Positions 25,392 to 34,021 of a DNA stretch of 64,000 nucleotides are shown in pieces. Origin of the DNA: Parageobacillus sp. KH3-4 (GTDB lineage Bacteria > Bacillota > Bacilli > Bacillales > Anoxybacillaceae); the NCBI RefSeq assembly GCF_022846435.1, contig NZ_AP025627.1:1460001-1524000 (forward strand), read 5' to 3'. Made by a program: the position numbers and the translations under genes. Each line of letters opens with the position of its first letter. Position 1 is the stretch's first letter. The notes beneath the pieces were generated by a model. That model worked only from the letters and a program-made list of their open reading frames with translations, was not told the DNA's origin and did not search any database.

Positions 25392-26177
25392 ATGGCCGCC
25401 ATTGATTACGGCATGCTGGCCAATGAGCTGCAACGAGCGGAACAGGAGAAGCGGGAGCTTGTGCGCCTTACAGCGAAATATCCGGAAATGACCGTCGAGG
25501 ACGCTTACGCGATTCAAGAAAGATTAGTGGACATGAAAAGAAAGGATGGCTATCGCATCATCGGCCCGAAAATGGGATTGACAAGCGCGGCGAAAATGGC
25601 GCAAATGGGGGTAAACGAGCCGATTTACGGATATGTGTTTGACTATATGGTCGTCCCGAACGGGGGGGCTGTGGCGATGAGCGGACTGATTCATCCGAAA
25701 GTGGAAGCGGAGATCGCCTTTATTTTGAAACAAGACGTTAAAGGACCTGGCGTAACCGGGGAGCACATTTTAAACGCGACGGAGTATATTGTCCCTGCTT
25801 TAGAAATCATCGACAGCCGCTATGCGAACTTCCATTTTACGCTGCCAGATGTGATTGCCGATAATGCTTCCTCGTCCCGGGTCGTATTTGGGAGCCGTCT
25901 CGTTCCCCCTAGCTCCCTTGAACTTGATGTGCTTGGAGTCAGTCTGTCCATTAACGGCGAGGCCAAAGCGTTTGGAGCTGGCGCCGCCGTGCTAGGGCAT
26001 CCTGCCAACACCATTGCCATGCTGGCGAATATGTTAGCGAGAAAAGGCGAGTCGCTGAAGGCAGGAGATGTCATTTTGGCTGGAGCGATGACGGAAGCGA
26101 TTCGTTTTGCCGCAGGGGACGCGGTATTGGCTCTGTTTGATCAATTGGGAACGGTTTTATTTCGAGCAACAGAATGA
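25392..26177 (+). CDS. praD: 4-Oxalocrotonate decarboxylase
   Basis: A 261-residue member of the hydratase/decarboxylase family, closer to XylI/DmpH than to the hydratase: it keeps RIIGPKMGLTSAAK, IHPKVEAEIAFIL, VPALEIIDSRYANF and DNASSSR. Reaction: Mg(II)-dependent decarboxylation of 2-oxo-hex-3-enedioate to 2-hydroxypenta-2,4-dienoate, passed to the hydratase partner. Only two bases separate it from the aldolase stop, which implies translational coupling. The homology with the hydratase means that the two labels could be swapped, but the order matches the xyl and pra operons. Confidence 0.82.
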   Translation: MAAIDYGMLANELQRAEQEKRELVRLTAKYPEMTVEDAYAIQERLVDMKRKDGYRIIGPKMGLTSAAKMAQMGVNEPIYGYVFDYMVVPNGGAVAMSGLIHPKVEAEIAFILKQDVKGPGVTGEHILNATEYIVPALEIIDSRYANFHFTLPDVIADNASSSRVVFGSRLVPPSSLELDVLGVSLSINGEAKAFGAGAAVLGHPANTIAMLANMLARKGESLKAGDVILAGAMTEAIRFAAGDAVLALFDQLGTVLFRATE

Positions 26178-26190
26178 AAGGATGAAAATG

Positions 26191-26385
26191 ATGCCGATTG
26201 TCCATATTCAATTGCTAGAAGGAAGACCGGAAGAAAAGATTAAGGAAGTAATTCGCCAAGTAACGGAAACAGTCAGCGTGGTACTGGGCTCTCCGAAGGA
26301 GAATGTGCGGGTGATCGTGTCAGAAATTCCGAAATCTCACTGGGGTATCGCCGGTATCCCAGTGTCAGATAAACAATCAAAATAA
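26191..26385 (+). CDS. praC: 4-Oxalocrotonate tautomerase
   Basis: A 64-residue tautomerase. The start is set at ATG 26191 because the next codon is proline, and Pro1 is the catalytic base of this family after Met removal; the ATG directly before it (26188) would hide the proline. The typical pattern follows: MPIVHIQLLEGR, then an arginine-containing helix, then VSEIPKSHWGIAG. Reaction: 2-hydroxymuconate to 2-oxo-hex-3-enedioate. A weak AAAGGAT site precedes it. Confidence 0.92.
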   Translation: MPIVHIQLLEGRPEEKIKEVIRQVTETVSVVLGSPKENVRVIVSEIPKSHWGIAGIPVSDKQSK

Positions 26386-26403
26386 ACTAAGGGAGGAAAC
26401 ACG

Positions 26404-27258
26404 ATGAGCCTCGAATTAGCGATGCTTGTCCCTCATACGCCAAGAATGTGCTTTGAAGATCGCGCCCCTGATTTTCAGCGCGAATTAGTCCAAGGGATGC
26501 ATGAAGTCGCCAAAGTGATTGAGCAGGTCAAGCCGCATACGCTTGTGCTTATTTCATGCCATTGGATGTCAAGTTTTGACCATTTTGTCGATGTCACTCC
26601 CCGGCATAAAGGGGTATTGACAGCCGTTGAATGCCCGGATCTCATCTCTGATGTGCCATACGATTATCCGGGGGACGAAGAGCTCGGAAGACAGCTTGTC
26701 CAAGCAGGGAAGAACGCTGGTCTTCGGGTCGTTGAAGTCAATGACCCGACGTATATTTGGGACTACGGGACCGTTGTTCCGCTCCGCTATTTAGTGCTGA
26801 ATGAAGATATCGCCGTCATCAGCCTGTCGGTTACATGGGCGGCCAACTTGCACGAAACGTATATATGGGGGCAGCTCATCGGCAAAGTGTTGCGCGAAAG
26901 CGAGAAAAAGACGATGTTTATTAGCAGCGGCGCGCTTTCCCATAACCTTGTCCGCCGTCCGGAAGCGCTACCAACATTGGCAGAGCAAGCGTTGGATCGC
27001 GAATTTTTGCAATATTTAAAAAATGGAGATGTATCTGCAGCATGGAACATGCTTCCGCAATACGCGCGAATTTCAGGAGTCGAGTCAGGAGGACGGCATC
27101 TCGCCGCGCTGCTTGGGGTCATTCAAGAAAACTATAAAAGCCATTATTACGGATATGGCCAATCATCCGGTAGCGGCAATGTGGTCATGACGTTTGAGCC
27201 GCACCCGGCCCAATACAAAACTGTGTATGTTTCGCAACAGATGGCTAATCGTTTATAA
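26404..27258 (+). CDS. praA: LigB-type extradiol dioxygenase, probable protocatechuate 2,3-dioxygenase
   Basis: A 284-residue class III extradiol dioxygenase. Expected metal ligands are visible as the early histidine in MLVPHTPRM, a second in LISCHW and a later acidic residue, and the loop SSGALSHNL carries the catalytic histidine. It starts after GGGAGG at 26404 as the last gene of the meta-cleavage operon. The presence of a carboxymuconate-semialdehyde decarboxylase (praH) argues for a carboxylated catechol such as protocatechuate as substrate. Homoprotocatechuate, 2-aminophenol or 3-hydroxyanthranilate remain possible; no separate alpha subunit is present, which argues against an AmnAB-type enzyme. 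In the Paenibacillus operon praA is the first gene, so the order differs here. Confidence 0.72.
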   Translation: MSLELAMLVPHTPRMCFEDRAPDFQRELVQGMHEVAKVIEQVKPHTLVLISCHWMSSFDHFVDVTPRHKGVLTAVECPDLISDVPYDYPGDEELGRQLVQAGKNAGLRVVEVNDPTYIWDYGTVVPLRYLVLNEDIAVISLSVTWAANLHETYIWGQLIGKVLRESEKKTMFISSGALSHNLVRRPEALPTLAEQALDREFLQYLKNGDVSAAWNMLPQYARISGVESGGRHLAALLGVIQENYKSHYYGYGQSSGSGNVVMTFEPHPAQYKTVYVSQQMANRL

Positions 27259-27358
27259 TCCGTTTCTATCGTCTTATGTCAAAACCCCTATGGGGGAAAG
27301 ATTCGGCAGTAAATGGAGATGATCTGATGCGTAATAGAGCCAGCATGATGACAGAAAA

Positions 27359-27372
27359 TGAAAGCGCTTTAA
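27359..27372 (+). promoter_or_regulatory. Candidate CcpA cre site before the ABC importer
   Basis: TGAAAGCGCTTTAA differs from the optimal cre TGAAAGCGCTTTCA at one position. It is 28 bp upstream of the binding-protein start, a typical place for catabolite repression by roadblock. Confidence 0.6.
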
Positions 27373-27400
27373 TTAAGAGGCGAAAGGGGGAAGCTATGAA

Positions 27401-28639
27401 ATGGAAAAAAAGAAGAGATTTTTAAAACTAAACATAACGGGTCTTATTATGATGATCGCGGTCATGCTGATCATTGCGGGATGTGCGCAAAGTAGCGGGA
27501 CATCAGGCAACACCGGTTCAAGCAAAGAAGAATCTTCTTCGGGTCTGCTTAAGATCGGCTTCATTCTCTCACAAACCGGCACATTTGCGCCATTATCAGA
27601 AGGGATTATCAACGGATTTAAACTTTACTTGGAAGAACATAACGGCATGTTAGGCGGGAAAAAAGTTGAAATAAAAGTTGAAGATGATGAAGCAAACCCG
27701 CAAGTGGCGTTACGTAAGTATCGCCAATTAGTTCATAGCGAAAAGGTCGATATTCTTGTGGGCCCTATCTCTTCAGCTGTCGTCTATGCATTACGTGATG
27801 AAGTAGAAAAAGATAAAAAGGTGTTAATCGATGCCAATGCAGCCGGCGATGACCTCGCATGGAGCAAAAAGAGCAATTATGTGTACCGCGCTTCTTTTTC
27901 GAATTGGCAAAACGGGAGCAGCGCTGCTAAATATTTAGCAAATAACGTCGGCAAGAAAGCGGTTATACTTGCTCCGGATTATCCTGCTGGAAAGGAAGTT
28001 TTACGAGCATTTAAGGCCGCTTTTGAAGCGGCGGGCGGAAAGGTAGCAAAGGAACTTTATCCGAAATTAAACACCAATGATTTTGCGCCGTATCTTCAAG
28101 AGGCATCTGCAGAAAATCCGGATCTGATCTATGCATTCTTTACAGGCAGTGACGGAATCCGCTTTGTTACCCAATATAAAGAGTTTGGGCTGAAGGGGAA
28201 AATTCCTTTAGCGGGAGCTTTAGAGTTTGGCGATGAGTTAATTACCCAGCCTACCGGTGAAGCGGCAGAAGGAATTATAACGGGGATTAATTACTCTCCA
28301 TACCTAGATAATGAACAAAATAAACAATTTGTGGAAGCATATAAAGCAAAATATGGAAAACTGCCTAATATTTTTTCTGTGGAGGGATACGACTCTGCGG
28401 CAATGATTGATAAAGCCGTTGCGGAAGCAGGAAGTGTCCGTTCAGAGGATTTAATCAAAGTGCTCAAAGGAATTTCTTTTGACAGTCCGCGCGGCCCAAT
28501 TACGATTGATCCTGCAACAAATAACCCGATTCAAAATTTCTATATTGCTAAGAACGAGCTGAAAGATGGCGTCATTGTACCTAAAGTCATTGAAATGGTT
28601 AAAAACGTAACCATGCCGGAAACTTCGCCGTTTGAATAA
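27401..28639 (+). CDS. ABC importer substrate-binding lipoprotein (branched-chain amino acid type)
   Basis: A 412-residue periplasmic-binding-protein type I lipoprotein: positively charged start, hydrophobic stretch and lipobox IIAGC with the lipidated C28. The mature part begins with KIGFILSQTGTFAPLSEG, as in LivJ/Leu-Ile-Val binding proteins (Peripla_BP_6). It is the first gene of a complete five-gene importer and lies 142 bp after praA on the same strand. Importers of this type take up aromatic acids in several bacteria, so uptake of 4-hydroxybenzoate or protocatechuate is inferred from position. A cre-like site lies upstream, and a terminator-like hairpin follows it, which should give more binding protein than permease. 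Confidence 0.88.
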   Translation: MEKKKRFLKLNITGLIMMIAVMLIIAGCAQSSGTSGNTGSSKEESSSGLLKIGFILSQTGTFAPLSEGIINGFKLYLEEHNGMLGGKKVEIKVEDDEANPQVALRKYRQLVHSEKVDILVGPISSAVVYALRDEVEKDKKVLIDANAAGDDLAWSKKSNYVYRASFSNWQNGSSAAKYLANNVGKKAVILAPDYPAGKEVLRAFKAAFEAAGGKVAKELYPKLNTNDFAPYLQEASAENPDLIYAFFTGSDGIRFVTQYKEFGLKGKIPLAGALEFGDELITQPTGEAAEGIITGINYSPYLDNEQNKQFVEAYKAKYGKLPNIFSVEGYDSAAMIDKAVAEAGSVRSEDLIKVLKGISFDSPRGPITIDPATNNPIQNFYIAKNELKDGVIVPKVIEMVKNVTMPETSPFE

Positions 28640-28699
28640 TGGAATGGGGGGAGATAAGGGTAGGGGGATCTCTGAGTCCCCGCCCCTCCATTGTTTTTT
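28638..28699 (+). terminator. Intra-operon terminator after the binding-protein gene
   Basis: AATGG pairs with CCATT, with inner pairing of GGGGGA and TCCCC, followed by GTTTTTTATATT. Partial termination here fits the usual excess of binding protein over membrane parts. The remaining gap to 28799 shows only the ribosome-binding site of the next gene. Confidence 0.6.
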
Positions 28700-28799
28700 A
28701 TATTATAGCGGGACATATTTCGCAAGAGGTGAATGGAGAGCAAATATCGATTCCTATTAAATTTCATAAGTATATGAACAGGAAGGTGAGGGATCACTA

Positions 28800-29660
28800 T
28801 TGTCCATCTTTTATGCGCAACTGTTGACGGGTCTGGCCTATGGAATGTTGTATTTCATGATTGCGGCAGGATTGACCATTATTCTTGGCGTGATGAACGT
28901 CGTTAATCTTGCCCATGGGACACTATTTATGCTGGGGGCTTATATTGCCTTTACGTTCATTAGTGATGAATTGAATTTCTGGATCGCTTTGCTCCTATCG
29001 GTTCTTTTAACAGCCGTATTAGGGATTATATTGGAAAAACTACTCATTAAGCATGTATATGGAAAAGAACTTGAACAAGTATTATTAACTTTCGGCTTAA
29101 GCTTTATTATCGCTGATGTTGTGAAATGGATATGGGGCACAGAAATGCAAACGCTTTCGGCGCCAGCCTTACTTAACGCATCCTTATCAATCGGGGATAT
29201 GGTGTTCCCGCTTTATCGCTTATTTGTCGTCTTTATTGGCTGTTTATTAGCTTTACTATTATGGTACTTGGAGAGCAAAACGCGCATTGGTGCGATCATC
29301 CGTGCAGGTGTCGATGATCGTGCAATGGTTGGTGCTCTTGGTATAAATGTAGGGCTCGTATTTACTGGAGTATTTGCATTTGGAGCGGCATTAGCAGGGT
29401 TGAGCGGTGTTTTGGGCGGACCGCTGATCGGAATGTATACGGGGATGGATAGTGAAATCCTTGTCACTTCCCTCATTGTCGTTGTCATTGGCGGTTTAGG
29501 TTCATGGAAGGGTTCCTTCATCAGCGCCATTTTAATTGGTGTCATTGAAACATTTGGAAAGGTATGGTTCCCATCCTTATCGATGCTGATTGTGTTTCTG
29601 ATCATGATAGTTGTTTTAATCATTCGGCCGCAAGGGTTGTTTGGAAGAGAGGTGGCATAG
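28800..29660 (+). CDS. LivH-type ABC permease
   Basis: A 286-residue inner-membrane permease of the branched-chain amino acid type with about eight membrane segments. Family blocks are GLAYGMLYFMIAAGLTIILG, NLAHGTLFMLGAY and GLGSWKGSFISAILIG. It starts with TTG 28800 after GGTGAGG. It would pair with the LivM-type protein encoded two bases downstream to form the channel. Confidence 0.9.
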   Translation: MSIFYAQLLTGLAYGMLYFMIAAGLTIILGVMNVVNLAHGTLFMLGAYIAFTFISDELNFWIALLLSVLLTAVLGIILEKLLIKHVYGKELEQVLLTFGLSFIIADVVKWIWGTEMQTLSAPALLNASLSIGDMVFPLYRLFVVFIGCLLALLLWYLESKTRIGAIIRAGVDDRAMVGALGINVGLVFTGVFAFGAALAGLSGVLGGPLIGMYTGMDSEILVTSLIVVVIGGLGSWKGSFISAILIGVIETFGKVWFPSLSMLIVFLIMIVVLIIRPQGLFGREVA

Positions 29661-29661
29661 T

Positions 29662-30651
29662 GTGAAAAAGATTTTTCTCTACACCGTTCTGCTTATTCTC
29701 CTCGTTTTAGCTATGCCGCTTGGGTTGTCTGATTTTGGGATGAATTTGGCGACTGAAATTTACATTATGGCCATTTTTTCCATGAGTCTAGGATTGATTA
29801 TGGGCTACGCAGGAATGGTGTCACTCGGACATGCCGGTTTTTTTGGAATAGGCGCTTATACGGTTGCGATCATCGGTCAGTATGTGCCGAATACGTATCT
29901 GTTGCTTCTGATCTCCGTTGTGATTTCCGGATTGATTGCCTTAATTACCGGTGCAGTATTTATACGTACGTCTAAATTTTACTTTTTGATGATTACGCTT
30001 GCATTCGGACAATTATTGTATGTCTTATTTTGGCAGCTGAAGCCTTGGACAGGTGGAGCAGATGGGATGTCGGTCTCTGCCACCTTGAATCTTGGCTTTG
30101 GAGAAATTGTATCTCCAAATGGGTTCTATTATGTCATGGGCGCTGCCTTTATCATTTCCTATCTTCTTTTGCGCCTGTTTGTAGAATCTCCGGCCGGAAA
30201 AATTACGAAGGGCATTATGGAAAATGAAGCGCGAATGAGTGCCCTCGGCCATAATGTCCGGATTTATAAATTGCTAGCTTATACGTTATCCGGATCTTTA
30301 GCAGGATTGGCCGGATCGCTCTATTCGTACTTTAATGTGTTTGTTTCCCCTGATTTGTCAGGCTGGACATTTTCCGGTCAGGTGATGGTGATGGTGATTA
30401 TCGGCGGAGTCGGTACTTTACTTGGGCCGGCGGTCGGGGCAGGCGTTTTTATCTATTTGCAAAACTTTATGAGCACTTATACGGAGCGCTGGCCGATGAT
30501 CATGGGGGCTCTGTTGATTATCCTTGTTCTTATTGGGAAAGGCGGAATGATTCATTGGCTGCGATATGTTAAAGATATCATTTTTTTGCGTAAACAAATC
30601 GATGAAGAAGCCACTCAAAATCAAGTAAAAAAAGAGGAGGTAGTCAATTGA
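29662..30651 (+). CDS. LivM-type ABC permease
   Basis: The 329-residue second permease. GTG 29662 is chosen because GAGAGGTGG lies seven bases upstream; the in-frame TTG 29641 lies within the previous gene and lacks a site. Family blocks are GYAGMVSLGHAGFFGIGAY and GGVGTLLGPAVGAG. The hydrophilic C-terminal 30 residues are rich in charge. The stop overlaps the TTG start of the next gene by four bases. Confidence 0.9.
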   Translation: MKKIFLYTVLLILLVLAMPLGLSDFGMNLATEIYIMAIFSMSLGLIMGYAGMVSLGHAGFFGIGAYTVAIIGQYVPNTYLLLLISVVISGLIALITGAVFIRTSKFYFLMITLAFGQLLYVLFWQLKPWTGGADGMSVSATLNLGFGEIVSPNGFYYVMGAAFIISYLLLRLFVESPAGKITKGIMENEARMSALGHNVRIYKLLAYTLSGSLAGLAGSLYSYFNVFVSPDLSGWTFSGQVMVMVIIGGVGTLLGPAVGAGVFIYLQNFMSTYTERWPMIMGALLIILVLIGKGGMIHWLRYVKDIIFLRKQIDEEATQNQVKKEEVVN

Positions 30652-31403
30652 GTTTACTCAAAGTTGAAAATATCAGCAAATCATTTAAAACGCTACAAGT
30701 ATTGCGCAATGTTTCATTAGAAGTGAACCCTGGGGAACGCCATGTGATTATTGGCCCCAATGGTGCAGGAAAAACGACGCTCTTTAATTGTATAACGAAT
30801 CTCTTGCCCATTGATTCCGGGGCTATTTATTTAGACGGAAAAGACATCAGTAAACTTCCTGCACATCATCTCGTCCATTTAGGAATGTCCCGGACATTTC
30901 AAAAAAATAACTTGTTTGGCGATTTAACAGTGGAGGAAAATCTTCATCTAGCGCTAGTAGCTAAGAAATCGTATCGATATAACGTTTTTTCGCCACTGGC
31001 AAACCGGTCAGATATAAAGGAGGAAACAAATAGAATTTTAGATGAATGGGAAATTTCTTCACGCCGCCATATTAAAGCAAAAAATCTTTCTTATGGAGAA
31101 CAGCGATTGCTGGAAGTGCTATTGGCCATGGCCAGCAATCCAAAGATTCTTTTATTAGATGAACCGACGTCCGGAATGTCCCCGGCGGAAACAGCGCAAA
31201 CTTCAGAAATGATTCAAAAACTTCCGCGCTCCATTGCGCTAGTAGTAATTGAACATGATATGGAAGTCGTCTTTGCCATTGCTGATCGGATCACGGTTCT
31301 TCACCATGGGGAAGTCATATTAAGCGGGTCTCCGGAGGAGGTCAGAAACAATGAAATGGTAAAGGCAATTTACTTCGGAGGAGGCGCGAAACAACATGCT
31401 TGA
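30648..31403 (+). CDS. LivG-type ABC ATPase
   Basis: A 251-residue ATPase with Walker A GPNGAGKTT, signature LSYGEQRLLEV and Walker B ILLLDEPTSGMSP. The start is TTG 30648 after GAGGAGG. It drives uptake through the LivHM-type channel together with the LivF-type ATPase encoded next. Confidence 0.93.
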   Translation: MSLLKVENISKSFKTLQVLRNVSLEVNPGERHVIIGPNGAGKTTLFNCITNLLPIDSGAIYLDGKDISKLPAHHLVHLGMSRTFQKNNLFGDLTVEENLHLALVAKKSYRYNVFSPLANRSDIKEETNRILDEWEISSRRHIKAKNLSYGEQRLLEVLLAMASNPKILLLDEPTSGMSPAETAQTSEMIQKLPRSIALVVIEHDMEVVFAIADRITVLHHGEVILSGSPEEVRNNEMVKAIYFGGGAKQHA

Positions 31404-32100
31404 GCTTCAAGATGTCCATTCCTATTACGGAACAAGCTATATTCTTCAAGGGGTGACATTTTCAGTTCCCAAGGGAAAATGTGTGGCGCTTTTGGGGCGG
31501 AATGGAGCGGGAAAAACGACAACGATTCATACCATTGCCGGTTTGCATAAATCCAAACGGGGCAGCATACGTTTTAAGGATCAACAGTTGCAATCTTTGT
31601 CTCCTCACCAAATTTCCCGTCTTGGAATCGGTTTAGTGCCGCAAGGAAGAAGGATTTTTCTGTCGCTTACTGTAAAAGAGAACTTGACGATGCCGGCGCG
31701 AAAAAGAAAAGCAAATGACGGGAGCATATGGGATCTGGAGAAAATTTATGAGTTATTTCCTGTATTAAAAGAGCGGGAAAAAAATTTGGGCACACAGTTA
31801 TCCGGCGGACAGCAGCAAATGTTAGCGATTGGTCGGGCGCTTATGACGAATCCTGAGTTTTTGCTGATGGACGAACCATCCGAAGGACTTGCCCCGGTGA
31901 TTATTGATCAAGTGGGTGAGATCGTCATTAAATTAAAAGAGGCAGGACTGTCCATATTGATGGTTGAACAAAATATTGCACTTGCTTGCAAGGCGGCAGA
32001 TGAGATATTAATTATGAACAAGGGCAAGATTGTATGGCATGGCACGCCCGATCAATTAATGGCAAATGAAGAAATGCAACACAAATATTTAGGTGTTTAA
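31396..32100 (+). CDS. LivF-type ABC ATPase
   Basis: A 234-residue ATPase with Walker A GRNGAGKTT, signature LSGGQQQML and Walker B FLLMDEPSEGLAP. It overlaps the end of the LivG-type gene by eight bases and closes the importer operon. Two hairpins follow. Confidence 0.93.
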   Translation: MLELQDVHSYYGTSYILQGVTFSVPKGKCVALLGRNGAGKTTTIHTIAGLHKSKRGSIRFKDQQLQSLSPHQISRLGIGLVPQGRRIFLSLTVKENLTMPARKRKANDGSIWDLEKIYELFPVLKEREKNLGTQLSGGQQQMLAIGRALMTNPEFLLMDEPSEGLAPVIIDQVGEIVIKLKEAGLSILMVEQNIALACKAADEILIMNKGKIVWHGTPDQLMANEEMQHKYLGV

Positions 32101-32139
32101 TAAAGCATAATATGTTTAGTGTTTTGAATCGGGCGCACA

Positions 32140-32169
32140 GGACAGTAAGCACCGTATCGGTGCTTGTCC
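32140..32169 (+). terminator. Stem-loop after the importer operon
   Basis: GGACA-gt-AAGCACC pairs with GGTGCTTGTCC around a 4-base loop. It has no T-run and may work with the second hairpin 57 bp further on. Confidence 0.4.
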
Positions 32170-32225
32170 ATGAAAGTTTTGGGGAACATGACTGGGGCTG
32201 CAAAATCATGCTGTACCCAAGAGAG

Positions 32226-32260
32226 AGGATGTCCCAAACGGAGTGGGACATCCTTATTTC
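32226..32260. terminator. Terminator between importer and convergent IclR gene
   Basis: AGGATGTCCCA pairs with TGGGACATCCTT around a 7-base loop, followed by TATTTC. It separates the rightward importer operon from the leftward IclR genes. The rest of the gap (32261-32368) shows nothing. Confidence 0.65.
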
Positions 32261-32368
32261 ATATACGTTTTGGATAACAATATCGTATCGATGTTATGGC
32301 TTGTTTGAACGTAGGCAACCTTTTGAGTGAGCTTCAGATTCATTTAGTAACGAGTAAAGAGAAGATGT

Positions 32369-33139
32369 TTAATCGCAATATCCGAGCAATGACGAAATTT
32401 CGCGCGCCGCTTGGCAAGCAAGCCCGATGAGCCGAGGAATGGCTGCCGGAGTGATTCGCTGATTCGGCCCGACGATGCTTACGGCGGCGACAACCTCTCC
32501 GGAATAGTCGCGAATGGGGGCGGCAATGCTCGTTGCCCCTTCGTGCAGTTCGTCAATGCAAACGGCATAGCCTTTCTGGCGGATGGCCGCTAATTGGCTG
32601 ACTAACTCTTTTGGATCGGTGACTGAGTTCGGCCCGTATTTTGGCAATCCGCGGCGAAGAATGTTCTCGACCGTTGCTTTCGGGCGAAAGGCAAGCATCA
32701 CTTTTCCGGAACTTGTGCAGGTGCATGGATTGCTCCGGCCGATGTAAGACAGAAGACGCACAGGGTGTGGGCACTCGATTTTATAAAGATAAACGATCCG
32801 GTCATCTTCTAGCACCGATAAATGCACCGCCTCCCCTGATTCGTTCATCAGAGCATGCAAGACGGGAAGGGCGTCTTTAAATATTTCGGTATGCAGGTCA
32901 ACCACTCCGCTCAAATGCAATATTGAAAGGCCAAGACGGTATTTGCGGTTTTTTTTGTTTTTTTCCACAAATCCCTCTTTTTCCAATACAGCGAGCAGCC
33001 GATGGACCGTTGTCTTGTGTAATCCCAATTGTTTTGATATTTCTGTAATTCCTAACTCTGGCGCCTCAACCGAAAATAAGCGCAAAATGCGTAGTCCGTT
33101 TTTCACCGACGAGAGAGTGATGTCTATTTTTTCCACCAT
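32369..33139 (-). CDS. IclR-family regulator (second of a tandem pair)
   Basis: A 256-residue IclR protein with N-terminal winged helix-turn-helix (SVKNGLRILRLFS ... HKTTVHRLLAVLE) and effector domain. ATG 33139 is chosen because AAAGGGGG lies upstream; a longer start would run into the previous gene. It lies 19 bp behind the other IclR gene and is probably cotranscribed with it. Sequence blocks such as DDRIVYLYKIECPHPVRLLSYIG closely match that neighbour and praR, so the three are recent relatives. Its target could be the importer, block C or both. Confidence 0.85.
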   Translation of the reverse strand: MVEKIDITLSSVKNGLRILRLFSVEAPELGITEISKQLGLHKTTVHRLLAVLEKEGFVEKNKKNRKYRLGLSILHLSGVVDLHTEIFKDALPVLHALMNESGEAVHLSVLEDDRIVYLYKIECPHPVRLLSYIGRSNPCTCTSSGKVMLAFRPKATVENILRRGLPKYGPNSVTDPKELVSQLAAIRQKGYAVCIDELHEGATSIAAPIRDYSGEVVAAVSIVGPNQRITPAAIPRLIGLACQAAREISSLLGYCD

Positions 33140-33158
33140 CTGTGGGCCCCCTTTGCTT

Positions 33159-33920
33159 TTACAGTTTCGCTGAAATGGCTTGTGCCGTTTGCACGACAAG
33201 CTGTGTTAAATACGGAAGAGAACGATCGTTGACGCGTTGGATCGGTCCGGCAATGGAGACGGAGTAGCGAACGTTTCCGTTGCGGTTTCGAATCGGGGCG
33301 CTGATGGACGTCACCCCTTCGTGCAGTTCTTCACTGCTGATGGCATACCCTTGTTGCCTCACTTGCACTAGTTTTTCCAGAAGTGCTGGCGGTGTGGTGA
33401 TCGTTCTTGGTGTGAAGGCAGGAAGTCCCTGGGCGATGATGCGGTCGATCGTTTCTTTTGGCTGATAGGCGAGAATGGCTTGGCCTGTGCTGGTGCAAAA
33501 TGCCGGATTTTTTTTGCCGACGTAAGAAAGAAGACGAACAGGATGATCGCATTCTGCTTTGTATAAATAGATGACGTCAGCACCATATAGCGTGGCGATA
33601 TGCGCGCTTTCTCCCGATAAAGCGACGAGTTCCTGCAAAAAAGGAAGCGCGATTTGGCAAATGGGAAAACGGGAATGGATAATTTTTTTCATCGCCAGCA
33701 ATGAAGTGCCGAGAGAATAAAGGTTTGTCTTTGGATCTTTTTTGACAAAGCCTTCGCTTTTTAATGTTTGCAGCAGCCGATGGGCGGTGCTCTTGCCGAT
33801 GTTTAGCCTTTCCGCAATATCAGCGATGCTAAGTTCTGTCTCATCCATTGAAAATAGGTGGAGCAGCCGTAAAGCGTTTTCCAATGATGAAAACGACGTT
33901 CGTCTTTTGCGCTCTTTCAT
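33159..33920 (-). CDS. IclR-family regulator divergent from block C
   Basis: A 253-residue IclR protein, helix-turn-helix about 10-75 and effector domain 80-250. ATG 33920 follows GGAGGGGAGGAGG. It is divergent from the block C catabolic operon (34097 onward). The gap holds a cre-like site, the 19-bp motif shared with the praR region, and a 15-bp palindrome. It is the most likely regulator of block C. Confidence 0.85.
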   Translation of the reverse strand: MKERKRRTSFSSLENALRLLHLFSMDETELSIADIAERLNIGKSTAHRLLQTLKSEGFVKKDPKTNLYSLGTSLLAMKKIIHSRFPICQIALPFLQELVALSGESAHIATLYGADVIYLYKAECDHPVRLLSYVGKKNPAFCTSTGQAILAYQPKETIDRIIAQGLPAFTPRTITTPPALLEKLVQVRQQGYAISSEELHEGVTSISAPIRNRNGNVRYSVSIAGPIQRVNDRSLPYLTQLVVQTAQAISAKL

Positions 33921-33946
33921 TGCCTCCTCCCCTCCTTGTTTTGATA

Positions 33947-33960
33947 AGAAACCGCTTTCA
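33947..33960 (-). promoter_or_regulatory. Candidate cre site before the IclR pair
   Basis: AGAAACCGCTTTCA on the plus strand matches the cre consensus except for the first base. It is 26 bp upstream of the IclR start, within the expected leader. Confidence 0.45.
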
Positions 33961-33981
33961 AAAAGCATAATTTTTGCTTTT

Positions 33982-34000
33982 GTTTCACATAGAGAAATAT
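33982..34000. promoter_or_regulatory. Operator-like motif, copy 3
   Basis: GTTTCACATAGAGAAATAT matches the praR-region repeats at 15 of 19 positions, and all four differences are transitions. As in the pra region it lies directly upstream of the catabolic promoter. Confidence 0.5.
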
Positions 34001-34021
34001 CGAACTTTTATACGGGACAAT

